This document shows positions 1 through 5,355 of a stretch of 10,318 bases of DNA, piece after piece (the stretch's first letter is position 1; the number at the start of each line of letters is the position of its first letter). The DNA comes from an uncultured Bacilli bacterium (GTDB taxonomy: Bacteria > Bacillota_I > Bacilli_A > RF39 > UBA660), in contig CANRDR010000046.1 of assembly GCA_947629425.1 (NCBI GenBank), positions 1-10,318 on the forward strand, given 5' to 3'. The notes beneath the pieces are model-generated. The model did no database searches. It saw only the letters and a program-made list of their open reading frames with translations, and was not told the origin of the DNA. Both the position numbers and the translations under genes were made by a program.

Positions 1-69
1 GTATAACCCCCCCCATACGAACAAACGTTTCTATGAGAGAGATTGGTTATATAATTCAATCCTTCGTAT
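1..69. other. Inverted-repeat region with a C8 run, no gene seen
   Basis: An outer 7-bp inverted repeat, ATACGAA (15-21) with TTCGTAT (63-69), encloses a 5-bp repeat, GATTG (41-45) with CAATC (57-61), and the self-complementary AAACGTTT (23-30). Eight C residues (7-14) lie just outside. In a leftward transcript this would be a branched 5' leader ending in G8; read rightward, the T-rich stretch after 69 could make it a gene end. I do not recognise a known riboswitch or RNA family. From 70 to 193 I see only AT-rich sequence and the possible promoter. Confidence 0.3.
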
Positions 70-137
70 ATAATTTTTAATTTTTTTGAGCAAATCTTGT
101 TAACTTAACTGTGACTCTTATTTTTTACTCTATTTAA

Positions 138-166
138 ATGATACTACAATTATTGAATATTCTCAA
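138..166 (-). promoter_or_regulatory. Possible leftward promoter downstream of nusG
   Basis: On the minus strand TTGAGA (166-161) is followed after 17 bases by TATCAT (143-138). It would start a transcript near 131 that runs off the left edge through an inverted-repeat region. It lies just beyond the nusG terminator, so a following operon, for example ribosomal protein genes, could have its own start here. AT-rich DNA gives chance matches, so this is tentative. Confidence 0.35.
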
Positions 167-193
167 GTACTAAATATTTTTAAATTATTATGT

Positions 194-225
194 TAAAAAA
201 AAAATTAAACTAAATATAGTTTAAT
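194..225 (-). terminator. Intrinsic terminator of secE-nusG
   Basis: On the minus strand a 9-bp stem, ATTAAACTA pairing with TAGTTTAAT (225-217 and 212-204), has a 4-base loop and is followed by an uninterrupted run of about nine T residues. The first arm contains the nusG stop codon, so transcription should end directly after the gene and not run on into downstream ribosomal protein genes. Confidence 0.8.
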
Positions 226-757
226 CAATTACAACTTGACTCATTTCTACTTCAACAGGAGTTTCTTGTCCAAATAAATCTATTAAAACTGTTAATGTAC
301 TCTTTTCAACATCTATTGAATCAATAGTACCAAGCATACCTTTAAATGGTCCATCTATTATAGATACTTTATTACCTACAACTAAATCTTTATTAACATC
401 CATTCTAGTCATACCCATACTAGATAATATTTTATCAATTTCTTGAGGTAATAATGGTGTAGGTTTTGCACCTTTACCACTAGATCCAATAAATCCAGTA
501 ACACCTGGCGTATTACGTACAATATACCATGCTTCATCAGTCATTATCATTTCTACAAGAATATATCCTGGAAACATTTTTTTCTTTTTTTCTTTTGTTG
601 ATCCATCTTTTAAAGTTTCTGTTACAGTTTCTTCTGGAACAATAACTCTAAATATATAATCTTGAAATCCCATTGTTTGAGCACGACTTAAAAGTTTTTC
701 TTGTACTTTACTTTCATGTCCACTATAAGTATTAACTACATACCAAAGTTTTTCCAT
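221..757 (-). CDS. nusG: Transcription termination/antitermination protein NusG
   Basis: NusG is the universal elongation factor that binds the RNA polymerase clamp and links it to partners such as Rho or the ribosome. The 178-residue length is usual. Residues 1 to about 110 form the NGN domain, beginning MEKLWYVVNTYSGHE and containing KKKKMFPGYILVEM and the VRNTPGVTGFIG segment. Residues about 125-178 form the KOW domain with VGNKVSIIDGPFKGMLGTI. It follows secE, with the ATG overlapping the secE stop by one base (TAATG), so the two are probably translationally coupled; AAGGGG lies upstream inside secE. The usual Firmicutes order secE-nusG-rplK-rplA is broken or separately transcribed here, because a strong terminator overlaps the stop. 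The identification is secure. Confidence 0.97.
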   Translation of the reverse strand: MEKLWYVVNTYSGHESKVQEKLLSRAQTMGFQDYIFRVIVPEETVTETLKDGSTKEKKKKMFPGYILVEMIMTDEAWYIVRNTPGVTGFIGSSGKGAKPTPLLPQEIDKILSSMGMTRMDVNKDLVVGNKVSIIDGPFKGMLGTIDSIDVEKSTLTVLIDLFGQETPVEVEMSQVVID

Positions 758-957
758 TATCCAATCAACCCCTTAACAAATGCAAATAATGTTTCTATTC
801 CATAAAAGAATAATGCAAAAAATATAACAAATACTAAAGTAGATATAGTATATTTAATTAATTCTTTTTTTGTAGGCCATTTAACCTTTTTAAGTTCACC
901 TTTTACTTGTTTAAAATAACTTTCTTTTACTACTTCTTTTTCACTTGATTTAACCAT
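757..957 (-). CDS. secE: Preprotein translocase subunit SecE
   Basis: SecE is the small clamp subunit of the SecYEG channel in the cytoplasmic membrane. The 66-residue protein has the short Gram-positive form: a charged N-terminus, the conserved amphipathic segment FKQVKGELKKVKWPTKKEL (about 15-33), then a single membrane helix (about 37-60, TISTLVFVIFFALFFYGIE). The ATG is preceded by AGAGGTG four bases upstream, and an extended -10 promoter lies about 55 bases before the start. It is the first gene of a two-gene unit with nusG. No rpmG, often found upstream of secE, is present between it and the tRNA gene. Confidence 0.95.
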   Translation of the reverse strand: MVKSSEKEVVKESYFKQVKGELKKVKWPTKKELIKYTISTLVFVIFFALFFYGIETLFAFVKGLIG

Positions 958-989
958 AAAACACCTCTTATTTTTTAAGTATTAAAAAA

Positions 990-1001
990 ACACTTTCGTG
1001 T
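990..1001 (-). promoter_or_regulatory. Possible 5'-end hairpin of the secE-nusG mRNA
   Basis: On the minus strand ACAC-GAAA-GTGT forms a 4-bp stem with a GNRA tetraloop, followed by seven T residues. It starts within a few bases of the transcription start predicted from the promoter at 1010-1038. A 5'-terminal hairpin could protect the mRNA; a weak attenuator is less likely given the short stem. Confidence 0.3.
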
Positions 1002-1009
1002 ACAAACAT

Positions 1010-1038
1010 AATATATCATAAAACTTTATCTTGTGCAA
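1010..1038 (-). promoter_or_regulatory. secE-nusG promoter
   Basis: On the minus strand TTGCAC (1038-1033), a 17-base spacer, then TATATT (1015-1010) preceded by TGA, giving an extended -10. Start expected near 1003, about 45 bases before the secE ATG. Spacing is ideal for the vegetative sigma factor. Confidence 0.7.
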
Positions 1039-1122
1039 CAAAAATGTTAAAAAAACTAGAAAATATAGCAAATTTCATAAATAATTAAAAAAGTGTGTTT
1101 CCTAGTGTGTTTCGAATTTAAA

Positions 1123-1151
1123 AAATAATAAAAAAGCCCTATTTTAAGGGC
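1123..1151 (-). terminator. Terminator of the tRNA-Glu gene
   Basis: On the minus strand GCCCT (1151-1147) pairs with AGGGC (1140-1136) over a 6-base loop, followed by TTTTTTATTATT. It starts 14 bases after the tRNA CCA end. This GC-rich stem stands out in very AT-rich DNA. A-runs on the other side could allow weak function on the plus strand. Confidence 0.7.
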
Positions 1152-1164
1152 ATTATTTTTATTT

Positions 1165-1241
1165 TGGTGACTCATATGGGATTTGAACCCATGAATGTAG
1201 CCTTGAGAGGGCTATGTGTTAAACCATTTCACCAATGAGCC
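1165..1241 (-). tRNA. tRNA-Glu (anticodon CTC)
   Basis: The minus strand from 1241 gives a full cloverleaf. The acceptor stem GGCTCAT pairs with ATGAGTC (one G-T pair), followed by discriminator A and an encoded CCA (1167-1165). The D arm has the TTGGTGAAATGGTT pattern typical of tRNA-Glu. The anticodon stem TAGCC/GGCTA closes the loop CTCTCAA, giving anticodon CTC, which reads GAG. The T arm is ATGGG-TTCAAAT-CCCAT. Overall it matches Bacillus-type tRNA-Glu. It appears to be a single-gene unit with its own promoter and terminator, facing the same way as secE-nusG. Confidence 0.93.
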
Positions 1242-1244
1242 ATT

Positions 1245-1298
1245 AAAAAAGACAATATTATAATAACATTATTAATATTATTTTTCAATTGTCTTTTT
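1245..1298 (-). terminator. Hairpin ending the coiled-coil operon
   Basis: An 11-bp inverted repeat, AAAAAGACAAT with ATTGTCTTTTT, starts just after the stop of the last operon gene. On the minus strand it ends in a T-run (1250-1245), so it fits an intrinsic terminator, although its loop is long (31 bases) and AT-rich. The loop also holds the likely tRNA promoter. Confidence 0.55.
1260..1288 (-). promoter_or_regulatory. Likely promoter of tRNA-Glu
   Basis: On the minus strand TTGAAA (1288-1283), a 17-base spacer, then TATTAT (1265-1260). The tRNA 5' end follows 18 bases after the -10, leaving a short leader for RNase P. It sits almost wholly in the loop of the preceding terminator hairpin. 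Confidence 0.5.
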
Positions 1299-1301
1299 AT
1301 A

Positions 1302-1547
1302 TTAATTATTTTGAGTTCTTGCTAAAAACATATTATTTACTACACTAGCAACTTCAAAATCTGTAATATCTGATGTAACCAAATCATTTTCTTCAACAGA
1401 TACTTCATATATATGTGGATTAGTTCCTATTATTTCATCGTTTTCATCTACTCCAATACACATAATATATTTTTTATTTTTATATTCTAATTCATCTAAT
1501 ACATACATTCTTAAATTATCTTTTGTACTTATTACTTTATCTTTCAT
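1302..1547 (-). CDS. Small acidic protein, DUF1292-like
   Basis: An 81-residue acidic protein with no signal peptide or membrane segment. The pattern (short beta strands, YKNKKYIMCIGVDENDE, then an IYEVSV strand and a C-terminal helix) resembles the DUF1292/YrzB family, whose role is unknown. It aligns by eye with the 88-residue protein at the other end of the operon: LDELEYKNKKYI against MDVVNYEGKKYA, HIYEVSVEEND against ILFEIVNGTSV, and a C-terminal V..V...N/M..R helix. The ATG overlaps the stop of the coiled-coil gene (TAATG), with AAGGAG seven bases upstream inside that gene, so translation is likely coupled. It may be a soluble partner of the coiled-coil protein; that is inference from gene order. 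Confidence 0.8.
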   Translation of the reverse strand: MKDKVISTKDNLRMYVLDELEYKNKKYIMCIGVDENDEIIGTNPHIYEVSVEENDLVTSDITDFEVASVVNNMFLARTQNN

Positions 1548-3904
1548 TATAAACTCCTTGATACACTTTCTATAACCTCACCTGTTAATTCTGAAACTGT
1601 TTCCCAAGCCTGACCTACGCCATTTTTTCCAACAAGAACTGCAATATTATCTTTTGAAACTCCAGCATTTATTAAGTCTTGTACACTTGTTCCAGGTGTT
1701 GTTATTGTTTTTACTGCTCCATCTGGGCCAACAATTCCAAGTTTTTGGAATGTTGAATTAGCATCTACATATTTTCCAATTAAATGTTCAGTATTATGGT
1801 TATTTACTGCCCAACTTGCAGAATCATGTCCTTGTGTAACATTAAAATCATTTACTTTATTACCTATTTTAATATCACTATAAGATGAAGTATTATTTGG
1901 TTCAACTACATTTGGTTCATTTTGAACATTTGGTGTTTGAGTATGTGTTTGTGGTTGATTAACAAAACCTTTAGCAATTTTACCACCTGCTAATCCTATT
2001 AATCCGCCAGTCAAGCCCCAAGAAATATCTCTTAATCCTTCTTCTGATTTAATATATTGTTTAAATTTTTGAATATTTGCTTCTAGCTTATTGCTAGGTT
2101 CTTCTATTTTTTCTATAGTTTTCTTTCCAGATAATCTTTCTTGTTCAGCTTTTTTTCTTAATTTTCCAATATATCCTTTAAGTAATCCTATTGCAACACC
2201 AGATACAACTACAACACCAGTAGGTGCTAAGAATCCAACTGTTGCACCAATTCCTAATCCAGCCGCTAACATTGCAAATGTTTTCCAAGTAACTTTTGGT
2301 TTATTTTCTATTTTATCAATAGGTATAGGTTGTTTTGTATTATCTTTATTTAAATTTAATACTTCATTTAATTTATTTGTTAATTCATTGTTCAATGATT
2401 CAGGTAATTTAGATTTTCTTTCATTAATACTATTAATCATATTTTTTGCTTGTTCACTATTTAAATCTAAACCATTTTTTATAGCATTATATAAATTTTT
2501 AATATCTTCTAATATTTCATAATATAAATTTATATTATCCTTATGATTTTGAATATTATTTTCTAAATCATTTGTATTATTACTAGTAGTATTTTTATGA
2601 CTTTGTTCAATAAGAGCATTTTTTTGAGCATTTAAATCGGCTATTTTCTGATTAACCTCTTGTAATTGATTATAAATATTATCATGATCTTCTTGTACTA
2701 GTCCTTTTTGACTTTCCTCAAATAATTTTTCTAATTCTTGTTTTTTCTCATTAAGTTTTTTTAAAGAATTGTCTATCTCACTTAACTTTTGATTTAATAA
2801 ATCTTCCTCAGAATTTTCTTTTGATAATTCTCCAATTTTATTTAATAATTCTTCTTTTTCTTTAGTCAATGCAGAAATTTTTAATTGTGTTTCTTCTAAT
2901 TGATCATAAACAAAATCATGATCTTCTTGTACTAATCCTTTTTGGCTTTCTTCAAGTACTTTCTCTAATTCTTGCTTTTTTTCATTTAATTTATTTAATT
3001 CTTCTTCAATTTGGCTTAATCTTTGAAGACCATTATATTTATCAGGATTTTCTTGTTTCATTCTTTCGATTTCTTGATTTATGGAATCCTTAGTTTTATT
3101 TAAAGAATCTAATTTTTTATTAATAGTCTGTAATTGATCATAAACAAAATCTGGTTCTTCTTGTATTAATCCTTTTCGACTTTCTTCAAATAGTTTTTCT
3201 AATCTTTCCTTTTCTTTTAATGCTTCAGATATTTGCAATTCTGTTTCTTTTAATTTTCCAAAAATGTTATCATTTGAATTTTTCTTTTCTTCTAACTCTT
3301 TTTCAAGTTCTTCTAATTCTTTTTTATAAGCCGTAATTGCTGGTCCATCTTCAAAAGATACTTCATTAACAGTTGTTTTAGTTTCCTCTTCTTCTTTTTC
3401 TTCTTCATCTTCAGAATCATCATCGCCTTCTGAAGTTTCTCCTCCAAAGTTATTTAAATCACTACCAGTTAAATCTTTTGGAGCTTCTCCACCTAATCCA
3501 TTATCTTTAGTTTCTTCTTCAGTTTCATTGCCTTTATTTTCTAATTCTGATTCATTATCCTTAGTTCTTTTTTCTAACAATTTTCTAAAATATTCAACTA
3601 TCTTTCCATTATAATACTCATTATGTTGATCAAAAAATTGTACAATACCTACTAAGAAAGTATCTTTTACACTTTCATCTATATTGTTATATATTTTTTC
3701 TAAAACCTCAATTTTCTCATAAGTATCTAAAACAATTGGTTCTTCTACATTTTCAACATGTATTTCATTTCCACCTATAGTTTTATAAACATCTTTAAAA
3801 GAATCTAATATTTTAGCATCAGTTTCTCTATTTCTAACTTGAGTATTTAATTCTTTAGAATTTTTTTCTATAAATTCATACATATAATTTCTTTTATCCA
3901 TCAT
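1547..3904 (-). CDS. Large coiled-coil protein with C-terminal hydrophobic segments, unknown function
   Basis: A 785-residue protein that I do not recognise. In order: a helical N-terminal domain (about 1-112) without signal peptide; a low-complexity acidic linker (about 113-178, with a run of D/E at 160-174); a long coiled coil (about 190-433) with three copies of a 78-residue repeat; a helical region (450-518); a Gly/Ala/Val-rich hydrophobic hairpin (about 543-577); a basic stretch; a second hydrophobic segment (627-647); a Pro/Asn/Gln-rich linker (650-675); and a compact C-terminal domain (about 680-785) with DSASWAVNNHNTEHLIGKYV. I chose ATG at 3904 because AGGTGAT precedes it exactly as in the muramidase gene; the next ATG at 3901 is also possible. 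The upstream gene's stop (TAG) overlaps this ribosome binding site. A membrane-anchored scaffold or surface-exposed protein is possible; no ATPase or nuclease motif is visible, which argues against an SMC-type protein. Confidence 0.85.
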   Translation of the reverse strand: MMDKRNYMYEFIEKNSKELNTQVRNRETDAKILDSFKDVYKTIGGNEIHVENVEEPIVLDTYEKIEVLEKIYNNIDESVKDTFLVGIVQFFDQHNEYYNGKIVEYFRKLLEKRTKDNESELENKGNETEEETKDNGLGGEAPKDLTGSDLNNFGGETSEGDDDSEDEEEKEEEETKTTVNEVSFEDGPAITAYKKELEELEKELEEKKNSNDNIFGKLKETELQISEALKEKERLEKLFEESRKGLIQEEPDFVYDQLQTINKKLDSLNKTKDSINQEIERMKQENPDKYNGLQRLSQIEEELNKLNEKKQELEKVLEESQKGLVQEDHDFVYDQLEETQLKISALTKEKEELLNKIGELSKENSEEDLLNQKLSEIDNSLKKLNEKKQELEKLFEESQKGLVQEDHDNIYNQLQEVNQKIADLNAQKNALIEQSHKNTTSNNTNDLENNIQNHKDNINLYYEILEDIKNLYNAIKNGLDLNSEQAKNMINSINERKSKLPESLNNELTNKLNEVLNLNKDNTKQPIPIDKIENKPKVTWKTFAMLAAGLGIGATVGFLAPTGVVVVSGVAIGLLKGYIGKLRKKAEQERLSGKKTIEKIEEPSNKLEANIQKFKQYIKSEEGLRDISWGLTGGLIGLAGGKIAKGFVNQPQTHTQTPNVQNEPNVVEPNNTSSYSDIKIGNKVNDFNVTQGHDSASWAVNNHNTEHLIGKYVDANSTFQKLGIVGPDGAVKTITTPGTSVQDLINAGVSKDNIAVLVGKNGVGQAWETVSELTGEVIESVSRSL
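2633..3253 (-). repeat. Three tandem 234-bp (78-residue) coding repeats
   Basis: Inside the coiled-coil gene, the cores at 3202-3101, 2968-2867 and 2734-2633 begin exactly 234 bases apart. The shared consensus is LEKLFEESQKGLVQEDHD followed by a Y.QL segment and KI..L. The second and third copies are closest, both preceded by KLNEKKQE and containing GLVQEDHD; the first differs (GLIQEEPD). An earlier half-unit with L.ET.L.IS precedes the first core. The DNA similarity suggests duplication within the gene. Confidence 0.85.
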
Positions 3905-3910
3905 TATCAC

Positions 3911-4177
3911 CTATTCTTTAATATCTTTTACTTTGTCAATTATTCTTTGTACGTTTTTGCTAACTATCGCTAGTACTTTATTTAAAGTATCCTTATCTTC
4001 TACTTTTAAAACACTAGTACCATTTACTATTTCAAATAAAATAAATGTTTCTGTAGGTATTTCATCTTCATCTACTTCATTAGTAAATGCATATTTTTTA
4101 CCTTCATAATTAACTACATCCATAACAGTATATTTTATATTTTGAATAGTTAACAAACTTCCTATCTTAATTTCCAT
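3911..4177 (-). CDS. Small DUF1292-like protein, first gene of the operon
   Basis: An 88-residue protein without signal peptide or membrane helix. It opens with beta strands (MEIKIGSLLTIQNIKYTVMD), then YEGKKYAFTNEVDEDE, FILFEIVNG, and a C-terminal helix (about 62-85, KDTLNKVLAIVSKNVQRI). This order resembles DUF1292/YrzB-type proteins of unknown role and mirrors the 81-residue protein at the operon's other end. The ATG is preceded by AAGGAGAAGGA. It is the promoter-proximal gene; the following coiled-coil gene starts within a few bases of its stop. Family assignment by eye is moderate; a search against PF06949 would decide it. Confidence 0.8.
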   Translation of the reverse strand: MEIKIGSLLTIQNIKYTVMDVVNYEGKKYAFTNEVDEDEIPTETFILFEIVNGTSVLKVEDKDTLNKVLAIVSKNVQRIIDKVKDIKE

Positions 4178-4204
4178 ACAATCCTTCTCCTTTTTATTAA
4201 ATTA

Positions 4205-4231
4205 ATTATATCAAAATTTTTAAAATAACAA
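4205..4231 (-). promoter_or_regulatory. Promoter of the coiled-coil operon
   Basis: On the minus strand TATAAT (4210-4205) is preceded by TGA, giving an extended -10, with TTGTTA (4231-4226) upstream at a short 15-base spacing. Start expected near 4198, about 20 bases before the ATG of the 88-residue gene. The perfect extended -10 probably carries the promoter. Confidence 0.6.
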
Positions 4232-4274
4232 TAGAAATTTATTAGAAATATACTTTCTTTTTACATATTTTTAA

Positions 4275-4302
4275 TTAAATTAAATAATTATTGTGCTATA
4301 CT
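4275..4302 (+). promoter_or_regulatory. Promoter of the HAD-GtrA / AI-2E pair
   Basis: TATACT (4297-4302) is preceded by TGC, an extended -10; a weak -35 (TTAAAT, 4275-4280) lies 16 bases upstream. Start expected near 4309, so the AAGGAG ribosome binding site (4310-4315) would lie at the very 5' end of the mRNA and the leader would be only about 12 bases. Confidence 0.6.
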
Positions 4303-4320
4303 ATATTTCAAGGAGCAATT

Positions 4321-5355
4321 ATGAAACTAAGTATATATGATTTTGATGGAACCATATATAATGGTGATTCATCAATAGATTTTATAAAATTTTTAATGAA
4401 TAAAAAGAAAAAACTATATTTAAGATTACCTAAAATGTTTTTATATTTTATAAAATATAAATTAAAACTAATAGATAAAATAACTATGAAAGAATACTTT
4501 TTTAGTATATTATCAAATTTTAATAATATAGATTCATTAATAGAAGAATTTTGGAATAAACATGAATATAATATAAAAGATTTATTTAAAAATAAAAAAA
4601 CATATAAGAATATAATTATAGCATCTGCAAGTCCATATTTTTTATTAGAACCTATTAAAGAAAAATATAAAATATTAGATTTATTTGCAACTAATATGAA
4701 TAAAAAAAATGGTAAGATTAAAGGTAATAATTGTCATGATGTTGAAAAAGTTAAAGTTATTAACAAAAAATATAAAGATGCAATTATAAATGAAATGTAT
4801 AGTGATGATGAAATAGCAGATAAACCACTTTTAGATTTAGCCAAAAAATCATACATTGTTAAAAAAGATAAAATAATAGATTATAAAAATTATAAACCAA
4901 ATATATTTAAAAGATTTTGGAATTGGGGATGGGGAATATATCATAAAAATGAAGAAATATGGAATTATTTAATTGTAGGTTTATTAACTACTGTAGTTTC
5001 ATTAGTAACATATTATATATGTGTTTTGACATTTTTAAATCCTAATGTAGCATTAGAATTACAAATTGCAAATATTATTTCTTGGATTTTAGCAGTTGCA
5101 TTTGCATATTTTACAAATAGAATATTTGTTTTTAAAAGTAAAAATCCAAATAAAATAAAAGAGGCTAGTAGTTTTGTACTATCAAGAGTAGTAACACTTT
5201 TAATGGATATGTTTACTATGTTTATAATAGTTACTGTATTAAAAGGTAATGATAAAATTGGTAAGTTAGTATCTCAAGTTATAGTAACAGTAGGAAACTA
5301 TATTATTAGCAAATTATTTGTATTTAAAAAGAAAGGCGTAAACAGTGAAAGATGA
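4321..5355 (+). CDS. HAD phosphatase fused to a GtrA-like membrane domain
   Basis: A 344-residue two-domain protein. Residues 1 to about 190 form a HAD-IB hydrolase: DFDGT (7-11) with the nucleophile Asp7 and Asp9, IIIASASP (98-105) as motif II, and YSDDEIADKPLL (160-171) as the acidic motif IV. Residues about 212-337 form a GtrA-like domain with four membrane helices and the typical FTNRIFVFKS (264-273) and a second NYIISKLFVFK (326-336). GtrA-type proteins are thought to move polyprenyl-phosphate-linked sugars across the membrane, so the phosphatase may act on a lipid- or sugar-phosphate at the inner face; substrate unknown. ATG 4321 is chosen because AAGGAG ends five bases before it; an in-frame TTG at 4291 lies in front of the -10 element. 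It ends in TGA and overlaps the next gene by 11 bases. Confidence 0.9.
   Translation: MKLSIYDFDGTIYNGDSSIDFIKFLMNKKKKLYLRLPKMFLYFIKYKLKLIDKITMKEYFFSILSNFNNIDSLIEEFWNKHEYNIKDLFKNKKTYKNIIIASASPYFLLEPIKEKYKILDLFATNMNKKNGKIKGNNCHDVEKVKVINKKYKDAIINEMYSDDEIADKPLLDLAKKSYIVKKDKIIDYKNYKPNIFKRFWNWGWGIYHKNEEIWNYLIVGLLTTVVSLVTYYICVLTFLNPNVALELQIANIISWILAVAFAYFTNRIFVFKSKNPNKIKEASSFVLSRVVTLLMDMFTMFIIVTVLKGNDKIGKLVSQVIVTVGNYIISKLFVFKKKGVNSER

Noticed and set aside
2091..2522. Open frame of 143 residues on the plus strand
   Set aside because: It lies fully inside the coiled-coil gene on the opposite strand, has no ribosome binding site, and its hydrophobic, Phe-rich translation is what the complement of a Lys/Glu/Asn-rich gene gives.
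2869..3093. Open frame of 74 residues on the plus strand
   Set aside because: It is antisense to the coiled-coil repeats with a Leu/Phe-rich shadow translation and no start signals.
2633..3253. Regular repeats as a possible CRISPR array
   Set aside because: The period is 234 bases, the repeats are in frame inside a long gene, and there are no short identical repeats with unique spacers.
1547..3904. SMC or recombination-type ATPase for the coiled-coil gene
   Set aside because: No Walker A, Walker B or signature motif is visible, and hydrophobic segments near the C-terminus do not fit.
4291..4320. TTG start ten codons upstream of the HAD-GtrA gene
   Set aside because: The TTG lies just before the -10 element and thus ahead of the expected transcription start, while ATG 4321 has a good AAGGAG site and begins the HAD fold properly.
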